Notes: generated from the letters alone by a model not told the origin. DNA of 18,513 nucleotides from Candidatus Cloacimonadota bacterium (GCA_030668345.1 DAOUUD010000012.1:1-18513), one strand, 5' to 3'; counted from the stretch's first letter, positions 1 to 9,227 are shown. Numbers and translations: made by a program.

Positions 1-2
1 TA

Positions 3-590
3 TATTCCAGAGGTAAAGCTTATATTGAAACAAATAGATATACATTAGCCATTCTAGATTTTAATGAAATGATAAGTATTGATTCTTTGGCTGCTGGTGT
101 TTATTTTCAAAGAGGAGTTTCATACGGTAAGATATCGGATCACGCATCTGCTATACATGATTATAATAAAGCTATTATCTTAGATCCAAATCACAAGGTT
201 TTTTTTTCAGCCAGAGCTGCACAATATGGTTTTATCAAAGATTATGAAAAAGCACTTGATGACATTAATGTTTTTCTAAAAGGCAAACACATTTCGAATG
301 AGAATCTTAATTTTTATATATTTAAAGCTATAGCATTAATTGAATTATCAAAATTCCAAAATGCTAAATATGTATTACATAATTGTCTGGAATATGATCC
401 AAAAGAGCCTAGTAATCATCTACTTACGGCAATTAATTATTACAATTTAAATAACTATGTTCTAGCAAAAATATATTTTGATAAAGCAAATTCTTTAAGA
501 GAAGCCAAACATGAATGGAAAATTTTACGAATAATTAATTTATATACTGATATTAGTAAATTAACCTTAAAGGAATTAGAGAATTTGTGA
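3..590 (+). CDS. TPR-repeat protein, 5' end cut by window edge
   Basis: The frame is open to the left edge of the window, so this is the C-terminal part of a longer protein; the ATG at 69 lies inside a repeat and is unlikely to be the true start. At least two tetratricopeptide repeats are visible: one runs from the edge (YSRGKAYIE...AILDFN) and the next has FQRGVSYGK...AIHDYNKAIILDP. A third, weaker one (ARAAQYGFIKDYEKALDDI) follows, and the tail keeps helical pairs with fading TPR character (AINYYNLNNYVLAKIYFDKA). TPRs form helical scaffolds that bind partner proteins; no catalytic domain is visible. The gene is visibly more AT-rich than mfd just downstream. It ends 25 bases before mfd on the same strand, so the two may be co-transcribed. 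Its specific role cannot be told. Confidence 0.8.
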   Translation, partial: YSRGKAYIETNRYTLAILDFNEMISIDSLAAGVYFQRGVSYGKISDHASAIHDYNKAIILDPNHKVFFSARAAQYGFIKDYEKALDDINVFLKGKHISNENLNFYIFKAIALIELSKFQNAKYVLHNCLEYDPKEPSNHLLTAINYYNLNNYVLAKIYFDKANSLREAKHEWKILRIINLYTDISKLTLKELENL

Positions 591-615
591 AAAACAGTTT
601 GCTAATCTCCAATCA

Positions 616-3600
616 ATGAGTATGTTTTACAATAAGATAAGTTCTATCATTGATAGATCGGGATTCATCGAACAATTTGATTCGATTGTGCAAAACAAGA
701 AATCGGGAACTTTATTCCACAATTTAAACCGTTCTGCTAAATCTCTACTGCTGGCTCGAGCCTTTATGCAGACCGGTAAAAATATCATCTTCGTTACAGC
801 TGATGATAAAGTTGCCGAAGACTACCTGGAAGATCTCGACCTCTTTGTAGGTCAGGATTCATCTTATTATCTGCCTGATTACGAAGTTCTGCCTTACGAA
901 CAGCGATCACCACATTATCTTCTTAGGGCTCAGAGAATAGAGACTCTTACCGCTGCTGTATCGGCTGAACCTGCTATTTTTAGCGTTTCTATTCGTTCCT
1001 TCCTGCGTAAAATAGCTGCTGCTGAAATCTTCGAGAAGAACATCATTTCTATAAAGAAGGGTGAAGAATTTAATCCGGATGTTCTGGTTTCCGACCTGGT
1101 GGGAATGGGTTATGAAAATCAATTCCAGGTTTCCAAAGTGGGTGAAATAGCCCGTCGTGGTGGGATTATCGATGTGTTCAGTCCCGGCTTAAGCAAGCCG
1201 GTTCGTATAGAGTTTTTTGGTGATGAAGTGGAATCCATCAAGATTTTTTCCGTAAGTTCACAGCGTTCCTCCGGTGAAGAACTGGATTCAATTACATTGA
1301 TACCATCCCGTGAATTTTCGTTGCATGATATCGAAACCGAAGAGCAGCTCTGGGAAAGAATTCACAAAACCGGTTTCTATGAAGGCATCGAACTGGATGC
1401 CTCGCTTCTGCTATCGAAAGTAGAAACTTTCCCGGAATATTTCGATCATGAAAACTGCCTGATTTTCTGGGATGAATTCCAGTTTTTTCCATCTTATTTA
1501 AATGAAATTCTGGAAGAAACAACAGAGTTGTATCAGAAAATTCATTCTAAATATAAAAAGCGTATTATTCCCACCCCGGAAGATATCTTTGAAAATGATG
1601 AATTTGTAAGTCGTTTCTTTAAGAATTACACAAATTTTTTCCTTTCCGGTTCTTTCCAGGATTTTAAGGAGATCACAAACAAACTGGAAGCTCCGGTAAC
1701 TTCCCAAACCAGCATGCAGGGCACATTAGAACTTCTGGAAAAGGATATTGCCACCAAGCTGCAAACCGGCTACAGGATTTTCCTGCAATCGGACAATAAA
1801 AGCCAGAGCAAAAGAATGGCCGACCTACTTCCACATTTCGAGGAAAAAGTAGATTTTACAATTGGTGTTCTTCAGAATGGTTTCAATCTGACGGATGCTA
1901 AATTAGCTATTTTTACAGATCATGAAATATTCAGTCGCTACAAACGCAAACGCCGTCAGGCACGCTTTTCCAAAGAAGAAGCTCTGGTAGATTATGAATC
2001 TTTGAAACCCGGAGATTATGTTGTTCATATCGATCACGGTATTGGCATCTATGCAGGTTTAAAAAAACTACCGGTGGATGGAAATATGATCGAGTGTCTA
2101 ACTTTACGTTACCTGGATAACGATGTGGTTTACGTTCCCACTTTCCAGCTTTCGCTGGTTTCCAAATTCGTGTCGGAAGAAGGAATAGCTCCTGTTATTC
2201 ACAAATTAGGCAGCAAAAAATGGGAAACCGCCAAGAAAAGAGCTAAGAAGCAGATCGAACTCGTAGCAGAAGATCTGATAAAACTTTATGCTGAGCGTAC
2301 ACTGCGTAAAGGCATTGCTTTTGAACCGGATAATTCCTGGCAATTAGAAATGGAAGATTCTTTCATTTATGAAGATACTCCCGACCAGGCACAGGCATCT
2401 AATGAAATAAAAGAAGATATGCAAATGGACAGCCCCATGGAGCGTCTGCTTTGCGGAGATGTGGGATTCGGTAAAACAGAAGTTGCCGTTCGTGCAGCCT
2501 TCAAAGCTGTTATGAACGGTTGGCAGGTTGCTATTCTGGTACCCACTACACTTTTAGCAGAACAGCATTTTTTCGTATTCAAAGAACGCCTGGCACAATA
2601 CCCGGTTCGCATTGCCATGTTCAGCCGATTTCGTTCACCTTCAAATATCAGGAAAGATGTCGCAGCACTTTCTACCGGAGAAGTAGATATTGCTATTGGA
2701 ACGCACAGATTGCTCTCAAAAGATATTAAATACAAAAAGTTGGGCTTGCTTATTATCGATGAAGAACACCGGTTCGGTGTGCGTCACAAAGATAAACTGC
2801 GCCAGATGAAATCTAATGTTGATACCCTTTATATGAGTGCCACTCCTATTCCTCGAACGATGTATATGGCGCTTTCCAAGTTGAAGGAACTTTCTCTCAT
2901 TCGTACTTCTCCCGAAGCACGTCTTCCCATTCGTACGGTCATTATTCCTTACGATACAGATGTGATTAAAGATGCCATCAACCGCGAGGTAGACCGGGGT
3001 GGGCAGGTATTTTTTGTTCACAACCGGGTGCATACTATTGAAAGTGTTGTGGCAGAGTTAAGAAAACTACTTCCTCATGTTTCATTTGGAGTGGGTCACG
3101 GTCAGCTTCCCGAAAAGCAATTGGAAGCAGTAACACTGGATTTTGCTCATCACAAATTCGATGTTCTGGTTGCCACCACGATAATCGAATCCGGTATAGA
3201 TATTCCAAATGCGAATACAATTATTGTGAACCGTGCCGATATGTTCGGTCTGGCTCAGCTTTACCAGATCAGGGGAAGGGTGGGACGCAGTAACCGCCGT
3301 GCGTATGCCTATCTTATTATTCCTTCCAAACTGCAAGAAGAAGCGCGTAAACGTCTGGAAACGCTCATCGAGTATGAAGCGCTGGGAAGCGGCTACCAGA
3401 TAGCCATGCGTGATATGGAACTACGAGGAGCGGGAACTCTTCTGGGAACAAAACAGAGTGGAATCATTAATTCCATCGGGTTCAATTATTATAACAGATT
3501 GCTGGAGAAGACCATTGAAAATATCCAATCTGAAAAGCCGAAAGAATTGTGGATAGAAGAAGAACCGCAAAAATTAGAAAGGATAAGGATCGAAAGCGAC

Positions 3601-4026
3601 CACTACTTTCCGGAAGGCTACATCCCCAGCGAAAAAGAACGTTTGGAAATTTACAGGAAGATGCTGGCTATAACAAAACCGGAACAATTTGACGATCTCA
3701 GGCAGGAGCTTCTCGATAGATTCGGAGAAATCCCAGAGCAGGCAAAGAATGCCATATTATACTACAAAATGCACCTAATGTCTAAATTGGCAGGACTGGA
3801 ATCAGTTAAAATGAAAAAGGGGAATATTGCTCTTGAGTTCAGTGGTAATAAACTTCTTCCCAGAGAAAAACTTACCCGGTTGGTTAAGCATTTCAATTAC
3901 CCTGTAAGATTCGATACAACGAAGAATTTAAAGATCTTTTTTGAAGTTACTGATACTGACAATATGAACAAATTGGAAATAGCTGAAAAAAGCATTGAGA
4001 TACTGAATTTCATAATCACTAATTAA
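616..4026 (+). CDS. mfd: Transcription-repair coupling factor Mfd
   Basis: Mfd is an ATP-driven DNA translocase that removes RNA polymerase stalled at lesions and recruits UvrA for nucleotide excision repair. The 1136-residue length and domain order are those of the family. A UvrB-like N-terminal module with a degenerate Walker A carries LPDYEVLPYEQRSPH and ARRGGIIDVFSPG. The RNA-polymerase interaction domain starts near residue 464 (KPGDYVVHIDHGIGIY). The SF2 helicase core has Walker A GDVGFGKTE at about 614, DEEH at 715-718, SATPIPRTM at 741 and motif VI QIRGRVGRS at 884. The C-terminal TRCF domain covers the last 140 or so residues. No convincing ribosome binding site precedes the ATG at 616, so the start is the least certain part; ATG 622 is an alternative. 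No frameshift or missing motif was seen. Confidence 0.97.
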   Translation: MSMFYNKISSIIDRSGFIEQFDSIVQNKKSGTLFHNLNRSAKSLLLARAFMQTGKNIIFVTADDKVAEDYLEDLDLFVGQDSSYYLPDYEVLPYEQRSPHYLLRAQRIETLTAAVSAEPAIFSVSIRSFLRKIAAAEIFEKNIISIKKGEEFNPDVLVSDLVGMGYENQFQVSKVGEIARRGGIIDVFSPGLSKPVRIEFFGDEVESIKIFSVSSQRSSGEELDSITLIPSREFSLHDIETEEQLWERIHKTGFYEGIELDASLLLSKVETFPEYFDHENCLIFWDEFQFFPSYLNEILEETTELYQKIHSKYKKRIIPTPEDIFENDEFVSRFFKNYTNFFLSGSFQDFKEITNKLEAPVTSQTSMQGTLELLEKDIATKLQTGYRIFLQSDNKSQSKRMADLLPHFEEKVDFTIGVLQNGFNLTDAKLAIFTDHEIFSRYKRKRRQARFSKEEALVDYESLKPGDYVVHIDHGIGIYAGLKKLPVDGNMIECLTLRYLDNDVVYVPTFQLSLVSKFVSEEGIAPVIHKLGSKKWETAKKRAKKQIELVAEDLIKLYAERTLRKGIAFEPDNSWQLEMEDSFIYEDTPDQAQASNEIKEDMQMDSPMERLLCGDVGFGKTEVAVRAAFKAVMNGWQVAILVPTTLLAEQHFFVFKERLAQYPVRIAMFSRFRSPSNIRKDVAALSTGEVDIAIGTHRLLSKDIKYKKLGLLIIDEEHRFGVRHKDKLRQMKSNVDTLYMSATPIPRTMYMALSKLKELSLIRTSPEARLPIRTVIIPYDTDVIKDAINREVDRGGQVFFVHNRVHTIESVVAELRKLLPHVSFGVGHGQLPEKQLEAVTLDFAHHKFDVLVATTIIESGIDIPNANTIIVNRADMFGLAQLYQIRGRVGRSNRRAYAYLIIPSKLQEEARKRLETLIEYEALGSGYQIAMRDMELRGAGTLLGTKQSGIINSIGFNYYNRLLEKTIENIQSEKPKELWIEEEPQKLERIRIESDHYFPEGYIPSEKERLEIYRKMLAITKPEQFDDLRQELLDRFGEIPEQAKNAILYYKMHLMSKLAGLESVKMKKGNIALEFSGNKLLPREKLTRLVKHFNYPVRFDTTKNLKIFFEVTDTDNMNKLEIAEKSIEILNFIITN

Positions 4027-4060
4027 AATAATTTACTTTCTAAATACAGGGATTAATTAA

Positions 4061-4090
4061 TTGACAGAAATGCTCAATTTAAGATTTTTT
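4061..4090 (+). promoter_or_regulatory. Promoter-like element, TTGACA-N14-AAGATTTTTT
   Basis: In the 87-base gap after mfd there is a perfect -35-like TTGACA at 4061-4066, followed 14 bases later by AAGATTTTTT at 4081-4090. The same two boxes with the same spacing occur at 14154-14183, upstream of another gene. A classical TATAAT box at 17 bases is absent. The element lies 23 bases before the GTG start of the SLBB protein, which suits a promoter. The function is inferred. Confidence 0.4.
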
Positions 4091-4101
4091 CCTGAATTTT
4101 G

Positions 4102-4109
4102 AAGGGAGG
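4102..4109 (+). promoter_or_regulatory. Ribosome binding site that sets the SLBB gene start
   Basis: AAGGGAGG lies 4 bases before GTG 4114. The longest open frame would begin at TTG 4099, but that would put this strong Shine-Dalgarno sequence inside the coding region. GTG 4114 is therefore preferred. Confidence 0.7.
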
Positions 4110-4113
4110 CAAT

Positions 4114-5529
4114 GTGAATAAATCAAAAAAAATATATTTTATCCTATTTGTATTTCTGCTAATTGCGATAAATATTATTGCTCAAATCTCAAACTATAGA
4201 CAGAATGAAGTTCTTTATAGTGTGTCGGTAGTGGGCGCAATTGATAATCCGGGTGTTTTCCTGGTACCTTCTTCCACGCGTGTTTCAGAAGTGATAAAGC
4301 TTTCCGAAAGTGAATTCTTTGAAAAGGAAATGGAACTTAAGAAAGCAGAAAAAACACCTGGTGAAGATATCGACTTTTTCAAGGAAAATTATAAAGAATA
4401 TCTCATCGATCTTGAAAATGAAGATTTCCTGTTATCTGAAAAACGTTCTTTACGGAACATAACATTAAAACGCAGCAATGAAGAGATCAAAGTTGATCTG
4501 CAAAGATTTTATGTTCTGGGTGAGGAAGAGAACAACCCTTATGTGTTGGATGGAGATGTAATTTATGTTCCTTCCAGAAAAGGTGAAGTTTCCATTTATG
4601 GTGCTGTTAACCGCCATGGAAATTACGAGTTTACCGAAAACGACAGAGTGTTAGATATCATCGAACTGGCTCTGGGTCTTAAAACCGATGCCTTCCTGGA
4701 AAAAGCTGAAATAGTCAGATTTACAAATGAAAAAGCAACGGAAACACTTTCTTTCAACTTAGCAAATGTACTATCTAATCCTAAAAGTGAAGATAACATT
4801 ATCCTGCAAAATGATGACAGGATCTATATTAAAGCAATTCCCAAATACCATGAAAAGCAATATGTGAATGTTGCAGGAGAAATTAAATATCCCGGAATTT
4901 ATGCTATAGAAGATGGGCAAACAACATTACTACAGATCCTGGTACAGTGTGGAGAACCAACACAAAGAGCAGATCTTTTTAACTCTTTTGTACAACGTAA
5001 AGCTCCAAGTGAAGAATTCGATCCGGAATTTGAACGATTAAAAGAAGTTTCTCAAAATAATATGTCCGGTCTTGAATATGCTTATTTCAAAAATAGATCC
5101 CGGGAAATAAAAGGAAAATGTTCGGTTGATTTTTCCAACCTCTGGAACTCAAAAGAGAGTCAATACAACATAGTTCTCAGAGATGGTGATTTTATTTTTA
5201 TTCCAAACAAACCTGCTACTGTAACGGTTTCAGGTCAGGTAGTGAATCCCGGATTAGTAGCATTTGAGCCAGGTAAAGATTATAAATATTATATCGAACA
5301 AGCAGGTGGATTCGACTGGAATGCCAGAAAAGGCAAAATCCGCCTGATCCGTGCTAATTCCGGTAAATGGATAAAACCAAAGAAAAATACCGTGATCGAA
5401 GAGGGTGATATGCTGTTTATTCCCGAAAAAGCTGAATTCGATTACTGGGAATTTGCTCTGGATTCTTTAAGGTTTCTTTCTCAGATCGCCACACTTATTG
5501 TAGTTGTACAAAACCTATCGGTTAAGTAG
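4114..5529 (+). CDS. SLBB-repeat polysaccharide export-like protein
   Basis: The 471-residue protein (GTG start) begins with a basic stretch and a hydrophobic segment (residues 7-24), a signal peptide or anchor. Four SLBB-type beta-grasp segments follow, each opening with a V-x-G-x-(hydrophobic)-x-x-P/H-G core: near residues 37 (VVGAIDNPG), 157 (SIYGAVNRHG), 250 (VNVAGEIKYPG) and 369 (VTVSGQVVNPG). The first and third carry long charged insertions. A hydrophobic C-terminal helix near 452-468 (RFLSQIATLIVVVQ) resembles in position the helix by which Wza-type exporters cross the outer membrane. The classical polysaccharide-export domain that precedes SLBB in Wza is not recognisable. The two following sugar genes support a role in surface-glycan export. 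No Wzc-like kinase or glycosyltransferase is in the window, so the pathway is incomplete here. Confidence 0.8.
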   Translation: MNKSKKIYFILFVFLLIAINIIAQISNYRQNEVLYSVSVVGAIDNPGVFLVPSSTRVSEVIKLSESEFFEKEMELKKAEKTPGEDIDFFKENYKEYLIDLENEDFLLSEKRSLRNITLKRSNEEIKVDLQRFYVLGEEENNPYVLDGDVIYVPSRKGEVSIYGAVNRHGNYEFTENDRVLDIIELALGLKTDAFLEKAEIVRFTNEKATETLSFNLANVLSNPKSEDNIILQNDDRIYIKAIPKYHEKQYVNVAGEIKYPGIYAIEDGQTTLLQILVQCGEPTQRADLFNSFVQRKAPSEEFDPEFERLKEVSQNNMSGLEYAYFKNRSREIKGKCSVDFSNLWNSKESQYNIVLRDGDFIFIPNKPATVTVSGQVVNPGLVAFEPGKDYKYYIEQAGGFDWNARKGKIRLIRANSGKWIKPKKNTVIEEGDMLFIPEKAEFDYWEFALDSLRFLSQIATLIVVVQNLSVK

Positions 5530-5537
5530 GAGACAAA

Positions 5538-6497
5538 ATGAAAATATTAATTACTGGTGGAGCCGGGTTTATTGGATCCCATCTGGCAGAAAACCTTCTA
5601 AAAGAAGGTCACACGGTTTCTGTTATCGATAATCTTTCCACAGGAAAATACTCGAATATTATTCATCTGGTAAAAGAACAAAATTTCAGCTACACTATTG
5701 ATTCCATTCTGAATCGTGACGTTTTACGCAATATGGTAAAAAATTGTGACCAGATATATCATATGGCTGCTGCAGTTGGAGTTAAATACATTATAGATAA
5801 TCCTCTCCTTTCACTGCAAACCAATATTGGCGGAACGGAAAATGTCCTGGAGTTTGCCAATAAATATAAGAAGAAGGTTCTCCTTGCTTCAACTTCCGAG
5901 ATCTACGGAAAAAGCAATACTGTTCCTTTTAAAGAAGAAGATGATCGGCTATTGGGATCTACTCATATCACGCGTTGGAGTTACAGCGCTTCCAAAGCAA
6001 TAGATGAATTCCTGGCATTAGCATATTATAGAGAAAAAAAACTGCCTGTAGTTATTGTGCGCTGTTTCAATACAGTCGGTCCTCGTCAGACAGGGCAATA
6101 TGGAATGGTCATTCCCAAATTTGTCCGTAATGCACTATTAAACCATCCTATCACGATCTTTGGTGACGGGAAACAATCCCGCTGTTTTGGCGATGTGGCA
6201 GATATCACAGATGGCATGATAAAATTGATGAACACCAAAAAAGCAGAAGGACAAATATTCAATATTGGAACCGACGAGGAAATCACCATTGAAGCTTTGG
6301 CTCAGAAGATCAAGAAAATGACCGGAAGCCGTTCCAAAATTGAATTTATTAAATACGAAGATGCTTATGAAGAAGGTTTTGAGGATATGCGTCATCGTAA
6401 ACCGGATCTTGCAAAGATCAAAGAGTATATCGATTATAAGCCTAAATTCAATCTCGGCCAGATTCTGGAAAGAATTATTACTTACTTTGAAGAATAG
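5538..6497 (+). CDS. NAD-dependent nucleotide-sugar epimerase/dehydratase (extended SDR)
   Basis: The 319-residue protein is an extended short-chain dehydrogenase acting on a nucleotide sugar. A Rossmann motif TGGAGFIG (residues 6-13) and the acidic D31 after the second strand point to NAD. The catalytic region has STSEIYG (118-124) and YSASK (Y149, K153). The C-terminal part has RCFNTVGPRQ and IFGDGKQSRCF, which line the nucleotide-sugar pocket in relatives such as UDP-glucose 4-epimerase, dTDP-glucose dehydratase and UDP-glucuronate decarboxylase. The substrate and exact reaction cannot be set from sequence alone. AGGAGA at 5528-5533 overlaps the stop of the SLBB gene and serves ATG 5538, so the two are very probably translated from one message. 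An aminotransferase follows after 8 bases, suggesting successive steps in making an amino sugar. Confidence 0.9.
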   Translation: MKILITGGAGFIGSHLAENLLKEGHTVSVIDNLSTGKYSNIIHLVKEQNFSYTIDSILNRDVLRNMVKNCDQIYHMAAAVGVKYIIDNPLLSLQTNIGGTENVLEFANKYKKKVLLASTSEIYGKSNTVPFKEEDDRLLGSTHITRWSYSASKAIDEFLALAYYREKKLPVVIVRCFNTVGPRQTGQYGMVIPKFVRNALLNHPITIFGDGKQSRCFGDVADITDGMIKLMNTKKAEGQIFNIGTDEEITIEALAQKIKKMTGSRSKIEFIKYEDAYEEGFEDMRHRKPDLAKIKEYIDYKPKFNLGQILERIITYFEE

Positions 6498-6505
6498 GGG
6501 TTTAA

Positions 6506-7609
6506 ATGAAAGTTCCCATGTTAGACCTTAATGCACAATATTCTCCTATTCTGGATGATATTCGAGCTGAAATTGAAAAGGTCTTCGCCACTCATGCCTA
6601 CAAATTGGGTCCGCAGGTAAAAGAATTTGAAGAAGATATGAAAGAATTCTGCAAGGTTAAACATGCTATAGGCTGCGCATCCGGCACAGATGCCCTTTTA
6701 CTTGCCCTGCTGGCTTTAAACATTTATGAAGGTGATGAGGTAATTACAACGCCTTTTACTTTTTTTGCTACAGCAGGTACTATTCACAGAGTTGGAGCTA
6801 AACCTGTTTTTGTAGATGTAAAACCAGATACTTTTAACATTGACCCACAAAAAATTGAACCAGCAATAACATCAAAAACAAAAGCAATAATACCTGTTCA
6901 TCTTTTTGGGCAACCCGCAGAGATGGATAAGATAATGGATATTGCAAGGAAATATGATCTTAAAGTTATAGAAGATAATGCCCAGGGAATTGGTGCAGAG
7001 TTCGATGACAAATTTGCAGGAACGATCGGTGATATTGGAACTCTTTCCTTTTTCCCCAGTAAAAATCTGGGAGCAATGGGTGATGGCGGTATGTGTCTTA
7101 CCAACAATGATGAATTGGCAGCTAAATTATTCCAACTGCGGGTTCATGGTGAAAATCCACAATATTATCACAAATGGGTTGGCTTGAACAGCAGGCTCGA
7201 TACGATCCAGGCGGCTGTGCTCCTGGTAAAACTTCGTTCGCTGCAAAGTTGGTCGGATGCTCGCAGACAAAATGCTGAATATTATTACAAACACCTGAAT
7301 GATATTCCACAGATCACACTTCCTGTTATTCACAAAAAAGTTGCTTCCATTTTCAATCAATTTACAATTCTGGCTGAACAACGGGATGGGTTGTTGAAGC
7401 ATTTGCGTACTCATGATATTGGTTGTGCTGTTTATTATCCGCGAGCGTTACATCTGCAGGAATGCTTTGCTTATCTGAACTATAAAGAAGGTGATTTCCC
7501 TGTTTCGGAAGAACTATCAAAAAAAGTTATATCGATCCCGGTATTTTCTGAAATCACACGGGAACAACAGGATTTTGTAATTCAGAATATCAGAAAATTC
7601 TACAGGTAG
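6506..7609 (+). CDS. DegT/DnrJ/EryC1-family sugar aminotransferase, WbpE-like
   Basis: This is a PLP-dependent aminotransferase that puts an amino group on a keto nucleotide sugar, usually from glutamate. The 367-residue length fits. The opening PMLDLNAQY, the cofactor-phosphate segment GCASGTDALLLAL, EDNAQGIGAEF (D157 would contact the PLP ring nitrogen) and FFPSKNLGAMGDGG with the Schiff-base lysine K186 are all present. The pattern is closest in my recollection to WbpE/WlbC enzymes, which aminate UDP-3-keto-GlcNAcA; the partner enzymes of that pathway are not in the window. Its ATG is 8 bases after the epimerase stop, with AGGGG at 6496-6500 as ribosome binding site. The family is sure; the substrate is inferred. 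Confidence 0.92.
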   Translation: MKVPMLDLNAQYSPILDDIRAEIEKVFATHAYKLGPQVKEFEEDMKEFCKVKHAIGCASGTDALLLALLALNIYEGDEVITTPFTFFATAGTIHRVGAKPVFVDVKPDTFNIDPQKIEPAITSKTKAIIPVHLFGQPAEMDKIMDIARKYDLKVIEDNAQGIGAEFDDKFAGTIGDIGTLSFFPSKNLGAMGDGGMCLTNNDELAAKLFQLRVHGENPQYYHKWVGLNSRLDTIQAAVLLVKLRSLQSWSDARRQNAEYYYKHLNDIPQITLPVIHKKVASIFNQFTILAEQRDGLLKHLRTHDIGCAVYYPRALHLQECFAYLNYKEGDFPVSEELSKKVISIPVFSEITREQQDFVIQNIRKFYR

Positions 7610-7617
7610 TTTATCAA

Positions 7618-8400
7618 GTGAATATTATTGTCTGTATAAAACAGGTTCCCGATACCACAGAGATCAAGATAGATCCGGAAACGAACACACTGATACGAGA
7701 GGGTGTGGAGAGCATCATTAATCCTTTCGATCTTTATGCGATCGAAGAAGCTATCCGTTTGAAAGAGCAATACGGTGGAAAGATCACAGCTATCAGTATG
7801 GGCCCGCCCCAGGTGGAAAAAGCACTGCGCGAAGCAGTGTCTATAGGAATAGATGAAATTCTGCTCCTTACCGATCGTAAGTTTGCCGGCGCAGATACAT
7901 GGGCAACCAGCCTAACCCTATCTGAAGCAATTAAAAAACTTGGTAATTATGATTTGATCCTCTTTGGTCAACAAGCTATCGATGGTGATACAGCTCAGGT
8001 AGGACCCGGAGTTGCAACACATCTTGGTATTCCGCAAACCGCATTTGTGAAGAAGATAGAATCAATCGAGAAAAATAAGATCATTGTTCAAAGACTGATG
8101 GAAGATGGTTATGACAGAATAGAAATGACACTGCCGGCAGCTATCACGGTTGTAAAAGAGATCAATGTCCCCAGGCTGCCTTCCCTGCGTGGAAAAAGAA
8201 ATGCCAAACAAACTGAACTGAAAACATGGAATGCAGACGATCTGCAGCTTGATGAAGACAATATCGGTTTGAACGGTTCGCCTACCCAGGTAATAAAAAT
8301 ATTTTCTCCTGAACTTAAAAAAGATGGCGAAAAATACGAATTACCACTGGAAGAACTGGTAGAAATTCTATACAATAAACTGAAAGAGCTGGGTAAATAA
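7618..8400 (+). CDS. etfB: Electron transfer flavoprotein, beta subunit
   Basis: EtfB pairs with EtfA to carry electrons between flavin dehydrogenases and a quinone, ferredoxin or other acceptor. The 260-residue protein starts MNIIVCIKQVPDT and has the family nucleotide-binding stretch GQQAIDGDTAQVGPGVA (near 117-133) and the signature VPRLPSLRGKRNAK (184-197). The DGDTAQVGP form is typical of anaerobe ETFs, including electron-bifurcating ones, as opposed to the DDDxNQTGQ form of mitochondrial-type ETFs; that bifurcation occurs here is inference only. The start is a GTG 8 bases after the aminotransferase stop, with only a weak ribosome binding site (AGGT near 7604). EtfA normally follows directly but here lgt follows, so the alpha subunit must lie elsewhere. 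Confidence 0.95.
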   Translation: MNIIVCIKQVPDTTEIKIDPETNTLIREGVESIINPFDLYAIEEAIRLKEQYGGKITAISMGPPQVEKALREAVSIGIDEILLLTDRKFAGADTWATSLTLSEAIKKLGNYDLILFGQQAIDGDTAQVGPGVATHLGIPQTAFVKKIESIEKNKIIVQRLMEDGYDRIEMTLPAAITVVKEINVPRLPSLRGKRNAKQTELKTWNADDLQLDEDNIGLNGSPTQVIKIFSPELKKDGEKYELPLEELVEILYNKLKELGK

Positions 8401-8429
8401 CCCAACCTTTTATACTCTTCGGAGCAACA

Positions 8430-9227
8430 ATGCTTAAATTTCCTGCAATTAATCCAACAATCTTTAAAATCGGAATGTTTGAGATAAGATGGTATGGGTT
8501 ATTCTATATCGTCGGTTTTGTTCTAGCCTATATTTTTGTGAAAAAGAATTTTGCCTATAGAAATCTGACTCTGAAAAAAGAAGAATATGAAAGCCTTCTT
8601 TTCAATATGATGTTAGGTGTAATTATTGGTGCCAGACTTGGTTATGTTCTTTTTTATAATCTTTCATATTATTTACATCATCCTTTGGAAATATTTGTGG
8701 TGTGGCATGGCGGCATGTCTTTTCATGGTGGAGCGATCGGTGTAATTATTTTTGGCTACTTATTCTGCAGGAAATACAAATATAAGTTCTTTGAACTGGC
8801 AGATCCTGTAGTACCGCTGGTTTCTATTGGCCTTTTTTGGGGAAGGATCGGAAATTTTATTAATGCGGAATTATATGGAAAGATCACTAACCTGCCCTGG
8901 GGAATGATATTTCCAAATTCAGATGGAAATCCCCGTCATCCATCACAACTTTATGAAGCTTTTTTAGAAGGATTATTTCTATTTTTTATTTCGTATATTA
9001 TCTTCAGGAAAGTAAAAAAAACGGGTATCACTTTTTGGAGTTGGGTAGGATTTTACGGTTTATTTCGCTTCCTGGTGGAATTTGTACGCGAACCGGATGC
9101 TCATCTTGGTTATATTTTCTGGTTCATGACCATGGGACAGATATTAAGTGCAATAATGGTGCTTGCCGGTCTTATTGCTATTTTCCTCATTTGCAGGAAA
9201 AAATCTGATGAAGTTCAAGAAAGCTAA
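8430..9227 (+). CDS. lgt: Prolipoprotein diacylglyceryl transferase
   Basis: Lgt is an inner-membrane enzyme that moves a diacylglyceryl group from phosphatidylglycerol to the lipobox cysteine of prolipoproteins, the first step of lipoprotein maturation. The 265-residue protein has several membrane segments (for example around 22-37 and 235-256), the conserved IRWYGLFYIVGF near the N-terminus, GGMSFHGG with H99 matching the essential histidine of the SFHGG motif, and the family signature GRIGNFINAELYG (138-150). HPSQLYEA and FVREPD near the C-terminus are also conserved. GGAG at 8421-8424 precedes the ATG. The next gene encodes a lipoprotein, a likely substrate, and starts inside the lgt reading frame. 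Confidence 0.97.
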   Translation: MLKFPAINPTIFKIGMFEIRWYGLFYIVGFVLAYIFVKKNFAYRNLTLKKEEYESLLFNMMLGVIIGARLGYVLFYNLSYYLHHPLEIFVVWHGGMSFHGGAIGVIIFGYLFCRKYKYKFFELADPVVPLVSIGLFWGRIGNFINAELYGKITNLPWGMIFPNSDGNPRHPSQLYEAFLEGLFLFFISYIIFRKVKKTGITFWSWVGFYGLFRFLVEFVREPDAHLGYIFWFMTMGQILSAIMVLAGLIAIFLICRKKSDEVQES

